From Paramyrothecium sp. XJ0827 (Eukaryota; Ascomycota; Sordariomycetes; Hypocreales; Stachybotryaceae), in contig JAJFPB010000001.1 of assembly GCA_020881915.1 (NCBI GenBank), forward strand, positions 2,108,001 through 2,172,000: a stretch of DNA of 64,000 bases, given 5' to 3'. The position numbers and the translations under genes are program-made. The notes under the pieces were generated by a model. The model saw nothing but the letters and a program-made list of their open reading frames with translations, was not told the origin of the DNA and did no database searches. Below are positions 31,712 through 44,662 of the stretch, one piece after another. Each line of letters starts with the position of its first letter. The first letter of the stretch is position 1.

Positions 31712-32619
31712 GGCGATCAACAATATTAGCCTAATTGAGTTTGGACCTTTCCACCGCCGCGTGGGAAGCCTCAGGCTGTGGGAGTCTGCCTTCGGTCATC
31801 CTGGTTAAGAAGCACACAATATAGCTTTGTTGAGGTGACTTTGGATGGCCCTGTCGGGACGGTCCTCCAAGGATCATGATCTGCGAATTAAAATGCACCC
31901 TAGACACATGCAGGCAATGCAGAAACTTGCAATGGGCAAGCCTTGTAACGCCCATTTGGCCGCTACACTGACACGCCTAGATTCGGTGAACAATCTGGTT
32001 CGGTATTAAGCTTGGGGTTTGAGAGATACTGCAACCCTGTACCTGGCATCACAATGTTGATCTTGTCCACCTACGAACACACCCCAGGCCAAGGAACGCC
32101 ACCAAAGCAGACAGCCCGATGCTACGCCGGTCCGGAATTATATCCGACTCGGTGGTAGTATACAGCAACCTAATAAGTAGAACTGTTGGGTCTCTGAAGC
32201 TTCCTGATTCGGACACATGATTACGGTAGTAGGGTAGTATTTCTGCAATGAAGCTCTCGAATAGGAATGATCTTTGACCATGAAGATGATGCAATGGAGC
32301 GGGGACATTTGGCTCACAATGGACCGGCCAGCAACTGCCAATAGAGCGACTCGCATAATCGTCCTTTAGGACAGGCTAAATGGCGTGATGATTTGGGCCA
32401 GGACTTCAACATGATGCGACGAGATTTGTTGACCCCTTGAGTCGGATCACCGAACGGCCTCAAGCGTAGGCCAGGGGTGTGTAGTAACGGCGATAATAGA
32501 CGTTCGCCGCATGCCTTGTCCATAACAAGGCAGATATGTCAGTCAACATCCATGTCAGGCTAAGCGCTCTTTCAAAGGTACCGTTTCCATTAATCTGATA
32601 ACAAGGACCATCGTGTGCT

Positions 32620-33900
32620 AGGGTCCAAAAACGTGCCCACAGCCTAAGGCCATGGATGATAGGCTGCCAGGTGAGGGCTGGGGACGTCCCCCGAAACCCA
32701 AGTACATCATTCCAATTATTGGAGCTTCAACCTGAGCTCGAAACAGAGCTTGCAGAGTCAGTAGCGTTGCAAACACGACCCATACCGGCAGCGAGTTCGC
32801 CTCGTGTAGTGGTTGATGGAGGGCCAAAGCTGCAATGCAAACTGCTGCGCCAATCAACGCTTGTGCGACCGCATGGCTACAACGTTGGATGAATGCAAGG
32901 GCCATTTTGTTGTTTGTGCGGCGCATCCCAAGCCTGAGCCATCAGCCCGGTCTGGAACACGCTGCATCCAGCTCCACCTGCAGCAGACAAGGAGTCGGTC
33001 TTTCGGCCCCAACCCATGGCTTCAGGGACCTCATCACGAACATTCGCCGGAAGCACTGACACAGTGGCCACACGAGCCCGGAATGAGCTTGGGCCTTCGA
33101 ACGTGGTGAGTCTAGAGAAGCACGGGCACAGGGCGTGTTTCTTGCAGCGTCGGATGGCAGAGGCGTTTCGGCCGACAATCAACATTGGGCGGCCGTGCCG
33201 TCGACTAGATCGAGCCACCAACCACTTGCCATTAGATCGATGAAAGCACGCCTCCTACCTATCTTTACAAAGCACGCTGACCTGACACAGAACCCCGTCA
33301 TTTATCCAAGCACCTCAGACATTGGGTCCCGTGCCAGTCATTGTTGTTGGAAGACCGCCATGCATGGCTGTGGCTCTTTTAAGACGTAGCCGTATGCCCC
33401 ATCCAGCCACTGAGTTCATTCCTCGCCCGGGGAACGAACTCTTTTCGGCAAAGGGGCACCTCGTTGCAGGTCTCGGCGCTACAGTGCTCCCCTTTCTCAG
33501 GGACCGTGGGGCATGCTTCCCTCGTCTCATCGATCAACATGGGGGGATACGTCGAGCGCTCGCGAGAAACCATGGTACACTGAATAACAGCCAATGGCAA
33601 TGCTCTGTGCAAGATTTCAGCTTTGGTACTCAGTGGAAGATCTTTGCCAAATAGAATCTTCATGGCCTCTGTTGAGACCAAATCACTCCAGAGATTCAGC
33701 TCCTTGACCTCGGTCCATTGGCCAATCACACATGTCGTCCTCGTCCCTGACAGATAATCATGGAACATCCATAGATCCGAGGTAGTGGTCTAGACCTTTG
33801 TGTAAGCTTGAACAGGAAATAGCCTTCCTCGTGGATCGAATACAAGGCACGCATCTAGATGATCGTCGAAGGTGGCCAGGTCAGACAGTATCCGATTCTT
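32620..33900 (-). pseudogene. Possible cytochrome P450 relic
   Basis: Several minus-strand frames carry segments that resemble a fungal microsomal P450 in the right order: a piece reading SDLATFDDHLDACLVFDPRG near 33830-33900, then TEVKELNLWSDLVSTEAMKILFG near 33640-33720, and much lower an I-helix-like piece HEANSLPVWVVFATLL near 32760-32800. Stops and frame changes separate them. No heme-binding FxxGxxxCxG motif was found downstream. The match is weak and from pattern memory only. Confidence 0.25.
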
Positions 33901-36900
33901 TGCGTTTTTACTTATAACTAGTACACCATAAAATATTATCGCTTAACTAATGATACCGACACCAAGAGTCTCTGATTGTACTCGAAGTCCACTGCTATGG
34001 CAGCGTCGCCCTCTGACCCCGGAAGTCACCATGCTATCCACGGTACCGCAACGCCATGTGCCAGCAAGTCTTCATTTAGGGTGGAGCAGACGGAAAGCCT
34101 TATGAGAGCTGAGGCTTAGATGTCTAACTCTCGGACATCTCTAAGCCTTGGAATACGTGCATGGCTAGAGCATGCAGACCAAACGCCTAGTTAAGCGGGA
34201 GCAGCCGATGATGCCCTGAAAGACATTTGCCGGCTCGTACTCGATGCTGCAAAAGATTAAGACATGATGGACAAAGAATTATCGGCATCTTCCATCAGAT
34301 GTCTGGTTCGATCCAGGTTGATGGGAATGCTCCTGAGGCCAGCGTTGGAGCTTTGACACCTGCTTGTCTCAGATGCCATCGCGCTTTGACGAAAGTCCGG
34401 CAGGCACCCGAGGTTAGCATCGGATACTAGCTTTACCATTTGAGCTCTTCGGATGTCTTTATCTTGTAATTTCTCGGTCTCAAATTTGCGATGAGCTAGG
34501 GTTGGATTTGCGGAGCGAGCCCACGAGGTGAATGCTATGCCGGCAGCCTCATACGCATGTGTCTAGTCGAGGCGGATATTTGCGGAGAAAGCACCGGGAG
34601 CGAAGATCATGCCTCTATAATTGTATGTGCGATACTGTAATGCTAATCCACAATTGGATGAGGCTGTATCGGATAGCCGCGACTTCTACTTGTACACCCA
34701 ACAACAATCCCTTGCCAAAGGGCTCGCTCAAGCGCTCGGCCTGGTTTTCGGCATGACCAGTTGATAGGCCGACCCAAATAAGTATGAATATTTTAAATTA
34801 GATTGTCTTGATGTTCTCTGGTCATCTGATCATTTGGTCATTTGATCACTTGACGATATACGCTTGTAGTCAATGCAGGCATAGCTTCACACTTGACCGA
34901 ACCTGCTGGACTGGATTCAATTAGAGCCCAGGCTCCTAAGCACGTAACTGTCTGGAAACTTGGTCATAGAGCTTGAGAGGTGCACAATCCACCCTCAGGC
35001 AATGCTGTGCTCAACTCACTGCCACGTCGTATAGGGCAAAACTAGCCATTCATATCCCCTACAGTGATGTTGTCTCATATTGCCCCCCAGACTCTCAATG
35101 CGCCAAACCTGTCAGATCAAGTCCTAGTGGTAGCTAGATAGAAGAACTCTTGATGATTGAAACACATTGCACATGGGCGGAGTATGAAGCAAGTCTCTGC
35201 TCCTGCGCTTTACCTAACCATTCAACGTAGAGGTTCTTCAATACAGACGCACAACGAAGTGAAGCGCAACCTTACATCAGATATAATTTATTACACGATA
35301 TGATGCTCAAGCGGGAATATTATGTTGTACTTGGAAACACGTATGCATGCAGTCGATCTCTGCGATACATCTGGTCGGGACGCTTGCCATTGAATCTTGA
35401 CTATTGACAAACGGGACCACCGAAGCATGAAACAGGGACGAACTCGGCCTATGCTGTCTCTCTACAAAGAGCTAATCTCCCCCGATATGCCGTTAAATTT
35501 GCGTACCGCTCAATGACCTCGCCGATACGGAGCGTTGGTTCCGCTCAAGCGAGCGTAATGTTGTGCAGCATTTAGGAAACGTCGCAAGTTCTGTCAAAAC
35601 TACACCCGCAGCATGACACAGACCAGTGTGGGCTGAATCTGAAGCCGCTAGGGCAGTCTGAGATGCGAATACTGCTTGACGTGTAGATTGAACTAGACAC
35701 GCGACGTATTCGCTCCGCTAAGAAGCACACATTTTGCAATCTGCTGCACCTGATACATACGGTTGACGAAAAGTTCTCCAGCGCGTCCTTGTACCAGTGA
35801 GGCACCGAAGCTGGCATGTTTCCTAGGTGGCCAAGGTTCTGCGGATTTGTTAGGCCGACCGGTTTCCCTGGATTTGTCCAGAACACTCTTGCATCGGCCT
35901 GAAGGAACCTCGTCGGTGTCCCTGCCTCTGAGGACATGCGTGAACTCATGCAGTAGTGTCGCCTTCCTTCGCCTTCCTTCGCCTATGACATTGAGACACC
36001 GAGACATGAACATGTGGATATGTGTGGAGAATACTGAGGCGACTTAGAGTCTTCGGACTCGTGATAGCGGGGGACCCTTCGTTCACTCATTCGGTCTCCA
36101 TGTAGACCGACGTGATTGTCGCTTTGACGGCGTTACTGCTCCGTTTGCAACTCTTGGACTTGGCCTTGCCGTGAAGCCACATCTGCCGACCCCCGGCACA
36201 TTTCTCCTCAAGAAGTGGAGGGCAGCCACACGCAGCCTGATAATGACGATGGTGGCGGATAGGGGCAGCGGTGACCGTCTGCTACGAGGACCCCCTGTGC
36301 AGGACGGATTTACTGGCCATCGCCACTTTGCGAGCGCATCGAGCAGTCAATGATTACTCTAACATAATCAAATGGATTTGGCCCGCTTGGTGTGCCGGTT
36401 CAAGTAAGAGAACGGCCATCGCTGTCTGCCATGATGCCTCTCCAACTCTGGGTTGAACCACGTTGGACTTTCGCGGAGGGCATACGAGGCATACGAATGG
36501 ACGGGCTTATGGCCGACACCGCGGCGGAGATGCATCAAACAAGAAGAGAGTTCAAGGGTTTAAGGCACAGTGATTGTTGAAAAGGTCAAATAGGCAGTTC
36601 CGAGGGACGAGATGTGTACCGGTATGCGATTGGGGCGGGTCACTTTGTCGGACTGGCAAGCCTAGTGTCTTGGCAACATGAGGTTCAATTAGCGTTGGAT
36701 TGTGCATTATCCACACGCATGGTTCTGCTTCACACGTTTTGTCCAGGGTCACTTTGAAGCTTTTTCTCGTCATCTTAATATGCGTCCACGAGTTTCGTGA
36801 AGCGTGCGTTCATGAACCTGTAACACGTGCGCAAAGGGATGATGGGGTGCACTGCATGGGATCTTCGGCCAACCTCCCCTGCATCACGTCAATTTGGAGG

Positions 36901-39900
36901 TTGCATCCCGCATTCGAACAAGGCGCAAGATATGACAGGGGTACGTCAAAGATGACCCGACTGATCGACCAGCTTAATTGAGTCTCCAGCACGAGCTGAG
37001 ATGGAGGGTGTGGGGCTTGCCAAGAGGCGCCTGGTGCGTGCCTGGGGAAGGCAGATTGTCTTCGGACGAGAATGGACGGCTACAAATCCGACAAGTCGAG
37101 TTGCTGTCATGCAGCATGTTTGTTGGCTTTTCCGATGGTGAGGTCATCTCCGATCTGTGTAAGCCATCTACGTCCCTTACGTCCGACTTGCGTGAGATGG
37201 GGGGACGCCATCATGGTCTGGACAATTGAGCTGCTACCTCTCTACTGACCCCTAACATCTGCGAAAATGCAACATTCTCCTGATGATGAAGCTACGCTAC
37301 CAGTTTTGACACATTTGAGAGCTCGTTGGCTTAAAATCTCCGCACCGTGTTGCATAAGTCTTCTTCAGAAAGAGGATATGAGGCATCCTTGTGCACTCAC
37401 AACGATAGCCGTCCAATCTTGACGTACCTTGTCGAGATGCCCCAAACGCAGCACATTAGGGTTGTGCGCCGAGAGCTCCGAAAGCACAACACGTTCAAAA
37501 GCTGCTTCGTTGAGGTGCTTCGCGGAAACCCCCATTCTCCTCAGGATGAACGTGGCAACCCTGTCAAGCCCGGCTATCCGCACCTTCAATCCTTGATGAT
37601 GCTGGGAGGCCTACGCAACAGTCTAAACTACCGTGGCTTTGGATCTTCCTACAAAGCCCGGTTTTATGCATGAGGCGTGTTTGCCGATCAACAACTAAAT
37701 GGCAAAAAGTCTTGGCCTATCACGAATGAGAACAATGCAAGGTGCTGTGAGCAAGAACAGGAGACAGGTTGAGAGGCTGCACATTGGTCGCGCTCCCGTA
37801 TTAACTTTGCGCCATCAAGGGGCCCCCAAACAGGATACGTACATCTAGACTGGGGGTAGGATTCCAAATGCGCCGATCTCGAAGCTCTGAAAGCTTCTGG
37901 CGCCTTTGGCACCGCGCTTCCATAGCGGCCCGGCCTCTTGTAGGAATAACGTATCTAGTGCACCCGGTCGATAGTGTAGAAGAACCTGCCGTGTGTCAAC
38001 CACCACCCTTGATTCGCTGTGACAGTTCCGGACTATTGGCAGATTTGCCTGCTACCGTAGTACATGCAACAGAGTTGGGTTGAATGTGGATTCTCTTGGC
38101 CTGACCTTAGCCGCAGCGCACAGCTTGCCTGTCATAGCTCGCACCAGCGTCCGACCACTACCTAGTTGGCCCACTGCTACTGCTAGGAACCTGAAACCAT
38201 ATTTCCCCGGCAGATCAAGCGATCGCCCATGACTTTGAGAATTTGTGCCATTAGTTTCGAGTCTTGGTTGTGGGGAATGCTTGCTCGCCTCCCGGTACTT
38301 ACTTTAGTTGGTTCGCTGAAGCAGCCGTAGGTCCTTGCCATTATCGAACACCCACGAACTCTTGTGGAGGGTAACAGGAGGCTCGTCTCCGGGTGAAGAT
38401 TGGCGAGCGGAACGGCTTGGGGTTTTCTAGCCTTGCTGGGCGCTTCAATGTTCCGCTCGTCCATAGAGAGTGGGCCGCGGCCGGCTCCGTTTCGGCGATC
38501 GACGCAGCCTCGGCCGCCTTCAGCTGAGACTCGAGAACAGGGTTGCTATGGGCTGCTGCTTAAGCCCATGCGCTGCATCGAGACCCCCAACAGCCTTGGA
38601 AAGTAACCCAAGCACGCTTTCAGCGACCCACGGAGGCCTCGCCTGTAACCGGGAGACGTTCGTGATCTGCGACTGGTCCACCGTCTACAGGATACTGTTG
38701 AGGAAACCAGCACGCTACGCAGCTCTTGGCCTATGCACTTCCAGGTTGGCATGGATTGAAAGACGTCAAAAGATGACCCACAGATAGTGCTGACCAACAC
38801 CAATTATAGCTTGATTCCGCCAGAAAAGCTGGCAAACGTGGTGCTGCCCAGTCTCGCTTCCGTTTTGACCGACTCAATATTCATCCTACGGCCCTAGCTT
38901 CAACGCTTCAACCGTTAGCTGTCGATCCTGGAGGGAAGGTGTTGTAGCCTGCAAGGCACAGATAAACACGAAGAGTAGGACTGTTACCACGCTAACGCCA
39001 GCGAATCGACGATCCACCCCTCCCCCTGGTTACCATGACCACCCCAAAGGCTCAGGCCTTTCCACTTTTGATACCACCAGGATATGCTTGTTAGACGGCC
39101 ACAGGCCTGTTCGGTGCACCGCCGTAACGTTCTTGTTTTTGGGAAGGAAAGGGGCAGCATCTTGCGTGCATGGGAACGTGCTTCCATCTCCTGTCCTCAT
39201 CATCGGCGAAGAAATGATGCTCAACGGAGCGCTGACGGACGCCCTGGCCCGCAAGTGCACGGCCAGCTCGTCTCGGGTATGTAGCAGCGGGCTCAAGGAG
39301 AATTCTTAGCGGAGGCCATGATGATGAAGGGTAAGATGACATCGCTGGATTTTGGGTTGAACTGGCGGGTTCAGTTTCCCTTCCAGTGGCACTGATGTCT
39401 CTCACACGAGTCTTTTGCCCCGGGTGGAGGAAATGGCTTTGCCCTTACAAACCAACTCAATTACCGTGGGGTCCCAGGTGTAGCCGTCGGGACTACGCGT
39501 AAATGCTCCGCTCGGGTCAAGGCTCATCACGAACTGGTTCACTGTCATATGTCTATCGGGATTAACACAGTCTCAGTTTCTTATACTGTACTGGATACCA
39601 GCCCATGGCAATGCACAATGGCTAACCGCCGAGTCACATTGAGGTTACATATGTTTCATCGTGCGATAATGCACGTTTCTTCTCCAGGTGGAGGTTTACC
39701 TCATCGCTTCGTAAACCGGCTGCTTGTTTGAGGGTGGAGGAATCCTGTGCGCTGCACACATTACCAAGCGAACCAATCAAACGAAAGCCAGATATCGGTT
39801 GTCCGTCCAATATCATAAAGCCGAAGAACAGGCAATGGGCAATGATCGGGCTCAAGTTTCTGTTCTGGCGAAAAAGTCGAAGCCCGAGGGCGGGTCCAAG

Positions 39901-42754
39901 TTGGGGCTTCAACGATCGTCGTCTATATATGCTCTGTGCTCAATTGCACTGGAAGAATTGACAATACAAACGTATTCGCACCTTTGGAAAGAAAGAGATA
40001 AGGATTGAGTCATGGAACATGCAGCCGCCTCGGTCTTGAATTGAAGAGATCTTTGTTCACAAGCGTGCCATGAGCAGTGTTCAAAGGAGCCGCGACAGCT
40101 GTGGCACCACAACAAATGGCTCCTTCACAGCGGTCCTTGTTGCATTATGGCTAACGCGCTTAATCACGACAGTGGCTGTTGTAAAGCCGAGCAAATAAGT
40201 CGCCAAAAATGTCGTACGATGCGCAATACCGAATATGCGCATGAGAGTGACGACCTCACTTGGCGTGAAGAAACAGCCCGGGTTTAAATAAGACAGGATG
40301 TTCGCGGTGCGTTCCTGCGCCGCTCGCAGCCAGAACAGACTCAATCTTCCCGGGCGTCTCAGTCTAGGAACGGCTCTTGGCCGGCATTCCACTGTCTCAC
40401 AAATGGCCAGAGTCTTGGTTAGAGGCCTGTAGAACAGGGGCGTGACTGTCATGTAAAAGGGCCACAACTCCATTATTGATCGAAGCAGCTTGGATTGACT
40501 GTGCGCTTGGACCGACAGGAACCACCAGGTCAGTCGTGTCCATACCATATGTTTGCGCTCAGAGACTGGCCTTGCACACCGGTCAAGAGGTAATGCAGGT
40601 TTGAACGAATAGGTCACAGCACGGCCCGCTAGTGCTCCGGAACAAAGCCTTATACATGGGTGAGCTTCGCAATCCCTACAACCGAGTTTATGAACTATTT
40701 TGCTCACTACCTGAAGCAAAAAGAAAACGTCCTGACGTTACGGTACCCAGGATTTGTTTAGATCTGGCCTGAAAAGTGAGACATGTTGCCCTTTCAGATC
40801 TTGACGACCATCCCAGGTACTGCTCTCGACCCACGCACTAGGCACGAATGACAACTCGAATGGCGTGGAGGACCTCGAAACACCAAGTGTTCGCCCACTG
40901 AATCGGGTGGATTTCATGATTCCTTCGGGCCGAACTTGACCATGTCGTAGGCTACGCAGCAACACGCTGCCCACGCGAGGCTAGGCTCATTGTCGGTGGA
41001 GCTGATGGAGAAAAAGTAGATGCCAATATGTCAAGCGACAATGGATCAGCGCGGTGGTGACTAGGATGAGAATTTCGTACATAATCTACCAAACAAAAGC
41101 TTGCAGCGGCTCTCTAAAATATCTTGAGCACTTGGCTGAAGTCTGGGCCTGTCTCAGCGCGAATCGCATGGGTCCAGATGGGTACGGCCAGCTCAAAAGC
41201 AAGGAACCCCCACTACCCTCAACACCGTGACCGTGGAATGGGGTCCGAGGTCTTACCTGAGTTTTCCTTTTTCTCCTTTTTCGGGGTTTTCATTTTTTTA
41301 TTGTTCACAACGGATGACTTCGACTTGGGCTTGGCTGTTGACAAGCCTGAATGATTAATGGAGACACTTGCGCAGCGCGAGACGAGATGTGGTTTTGCAC
41401 AAGCAGTAGAGATGGGTAATCAAAGAAAAGAGCCAAAGTGGAAGGCCCGACTTACCGTGAAGTCTGGGTCCATACCTCGGATGGTTGATAATTCGTCACA
41501 GTGACGAACTGTGGAGTGCAGGTGCGGACGTCCGCTTCCGCTGGTATGGACTGCAACGTCCACTGAAGCAAGCTGCTGGCAGCCCCCCTGCGGTTCTTTG
41601 TGGGAGGAAAGAAAAGCATGCTGGCTTGAGAGGACCCTGGAAAACGAGACGCATGCTGGGTGGCGAGGGTATCATCAATGGCAGATTTATCCGCAACTGG
41701 CCAATTGCCACAGCAGACTGCGGAATTGCGATTCATTGGCACCTCCTCGGCGCACGGAGAGGCATACTGGAGTGACCACACGCATGGCGAAGGAGTGTTG
41801 ACCATGGCAAGGCACATTGTGCGGATGAGCACTGATAACTCGAGGTTTCAGACTTGATGTTGCCGGCCGAATGGAGAGGGTCTTTGATGTGTGATCTTGT
41901 CACTGGTGAAGACATTGGAGCCATCTCAAGAAGTGCCGTAGAGGGTGCAAAGGTCGGGCTGAGGTGTGGAGCAAGGGGCGTGGGATGAGGAAAACCAGGG
42001 AGGGGGTTTGATGAAGGGCGATCGAAAAGCCACGGGGAGGGGTTACTTTGGATTGGAGCAAGGGAGTCGGGTCATCACCCGCGAGCACCACTGCCTATTC
42101 TTTCCGCATGAGTTTGACAGCGGGTGCCATTTCCGTCCAGACGTCCATGCTGATGTGGATCAAAGCCTGGCCAGGGTCCTGATCGCTTCGAGGTTTTCAC
42201 CCCGGCCGACCCCCAAGCAAGCCCTGTCTGCCCTCTTAAGCAGGTCACCAGGAGATCAACGGCCAGACGACAGACGCCATGCTGACTTTGGCCTAGACTT
42301 CAACGCTGGTTGACGCCCACAGCAAGGGTTTGCTTGATGGGGGGACGTGGGAGTACTCCGGTTCCATTGTGTTTCTTGTTCTGCAGACATGCCGAATGGG
42401 AGGTGGGCGTGCGAAAGTGTACGTTGTCGCTCGGACTGCCTCTATTCAGGGCGTGTGGACGAATACATGCTACGTCCACTGCGGTATGTGCCACAGCATG
42501 CGTAGACCCGTCATACCCTGGCACTGTCTCTGCGGGTTGGCATGCCTAGGGGTATTCCCGTGTGGGCGTTCCGTTCACACCGGAACTCGTCCTGGTCTGG
42601 GGAATTGTTATATAGATTCACAAGCGACGTACCCCCCATGACTCGGCGCACCATGCTCTTCGTGATCCTTCAACTTCCTTGTTGCATTTAGTTTGAGTTG
42701 CGGTCAAGTGCTGAACTTGGGTCATCGACCAACTCCAAAAACTCCCCAACAAGT

Positions 42755-44662
42755 ATGTCGTTCATGATGGAGACCGCTTGGACATCGTCGCCTGCCAAAC
42801 GTCGGAAAACGCCATCCAAATCACTACCCACCACAGAGTTAAGGGAAGAGGATGACTGGACTCGTGTCAAGGATCCCAAGGAGAAGAAGAGGATCCAAAA
42901 TCGTGTAGCCCAAAGGACATACCGTACGTATTTTCCTTCCTAGTTGTCCCCCTGCCCTATCCTTCCTGCCTCTGAGGCTACAGGCTCTCGAGATACCTCA
43001 CTTGTCAGTCCCACCATCAGCGCCATTCGATCGCGGCCCAAAGCTACTGTGTAGCCTAAGGAATCGCTTGCTGACCAGTAAATTACGGAATACAGGTCAC
43101 CGCATGAAGGCTCGGCTTGGTGAGCTTCAAGCAAGGCTGGACAGCCACGAGGGACGAACGTCACAGAATGGCGGAAGCATCATGCAAAGCAACATGAGCA
43201 GCACTAGCAGCACCACATCTGCCATCGGCAACAGTATTACGACCCCCGAGCATTGTAATGACACCACGTCACGCTCAAGTGCCATTATTACCACGTGGAA
43301 CGCAAACCCCACACCTCCAGGGCGCGGCTCAAGCGAGGAGACATCGTCTCCCCTTATTGATCACAAGCCAACCTTGCAAATGCCCTTACTACAATCTAAT
43401 CTATACGATCACACCGTGACAGAGCCGGATCCGAATCTATTCCAAGATGCCGGCCCCTTTCTGAACAGCCCACCACACTCGCAACCGTCACCTCAAACGC
43501 ACGGCCTCCTTTCCCCACCTGCGCAGCATGGACAGGAGCCGACGACCAAACCGCCGGAGTTCATGTTGGATTGCCTACGCTTCCAAACGCAGCTACTAAA
43601 CCGACTGAATAGCGTCCCGCAAGACGGCACTTTCCCGACTACCTATGGCCAGGCGGACAGTGTTACATCAAGTAAGTGATAGCCTGGTTCGGCATGATTC
43701 TGTCGTATGGACGACTGGTGAAGAGGCACTACTGACAACGCAATTCCAGACGGAATGAGCACAGCAGAGCAAGCTAGCTGTGTGGCCGCGCCATACACAC
43801 CAACCCATCCTGATAGTATAGACTTTGGATTCGAGGCGCCAGTTGAGGTCTGGAAAACGGAAAGTTTGACTCAGAAGCAATCTGTGCAGGACTCGTCTTC
43901 GGCTGATGCACTGAACTTTCCCCCAATGCCCGGCCATATGGGTCCAGTAATCGATTCAGTTACTGATATGGGACCTCACCCCATCGCTCCGGCCTCTACT
44001 TCCATGCCTTCCCAGCAAACGTCACTGGACGAGCACTTTGAGCGCATAATGGAACAGGTAGAGGCGGCAGGTTTCGATAGCTTCGATGCTTTAGTCACAA
44101 CGTACTATAGCGCCAAGTTCGGAGAAGTGTCTCCTCTTGCCCATGAACAACGGTTGAGCCGCAACAGGCGCTTGCCAAAAGTTGTTGCGGATGTCTTCCG
44201 AGCGACCGGGCAATGGAGCGGTTGGGAACGTACCGGCTTTTATGAAGAGATCTTGAGATCGACGGAGGCTATGCTCATCAACGAAAGCTCCGGAGCACGT
44301 CACACTCTAATTTCCAAGCTCGGCCCCATGATCGAAGCGCAGAAGATGATGGGCGCACCAGCAACCGCCGATTCCATACTTGCAATGAAGCGGACCATTC
44401 AGGATGAGGTAAGTGCTTAAGTCCGACAGCGAGATATGACTACATCGTCACGGGCAGGTAACGGAAATCGGACATGATCGCTAACCATCCCTGTTACTAG
44501 TTGCCAAACTCGTGGGCCCTAACTATGGCCCTTGCCGCCGATCAACGTACTCCATGGCAGCATGATCGCTCCAATACAGCTTTGGCTACTGTCCTCCTCC
44601 TCAACTTCGCTGGCCGTATGCCCAATGACCAGCTATTGGGTCTGCTTGGCACCTGCCTCTAA
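42755..44662 (+). CDS. bZIP transcription factor (fungal)
   Basis: 521 residues in four exons, 42755-42923, 43096-43671, 43750-44408 and 44501-44662, introns of 172, 78 and 92 bp; all joins keep the frame. The first intron splits the basic region, and splicing gives KDPKEKKRIQNRVAQRTYR followed by HRMKARLGELQARLD, a fungal bZIP basic region with the NRxAQRxxR core and a short leucine zipper. The middle is Ser/Pro/Gln-rich and probably disordered. The C-terminal part, from about residue 340, is a helical fungal domain often seen after this kind of bZIP (SFDALVTTYYSAKFGE and following). Such factors frequently control metabolite loci. The next gene on the same strand, a thioesterase, starts 2.8 kb downstream. 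The target genes are unknown. A reading without the first intron hits a stop soon after the basic region. Confidence 0.88.

Larger units (their letters stand above)
30611..42754. other. Gene-poor block of about 12 kb
   Basis: No intact gene with a start, plausible length and recognised family was found on either strand. Open frames are short, overlapping and mostly lack conserved motifs. Faint relics: P450-like pieces at about 32.6-33.9 kb (minus), an HEFTH-containing frame at 35.69-36.01 kb (minus), and an uncharacterised protein-like frame at 37365-37589 (minus). Low-order repeats: an 11-G run at 30778-30788, an 11-bp minisatellite at 31635-31711, a degenerate 16-bp repeat near 34819-34850, and a 10-bp repeat near 35960-35983. 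It reads as decayed accessory DNA. Confidence 0.45.

Noticed and set aside
34300..34325. GGTTCGATCC, resembling a tRNA T-loop
   Set aside because: No matching acceptor stem, D-arm or anticodon arm at the right distance upstream.
37365..37589. Minus-strand frame with the protein-like stretch FERVVLSELSAHNPNVLRLG
   Set aside because: It looks more protein-like than its surroundings, but I cannot name a family and it has no start or splice context; left as a possible relic.
40081..40719. Minus-strand frame of 212 codons
   Set aside because: Opens with TTG; the first ATG is near codon 58. The sequence resembles no family I know and composition looks random. A real orphan gene cannot be excluded.
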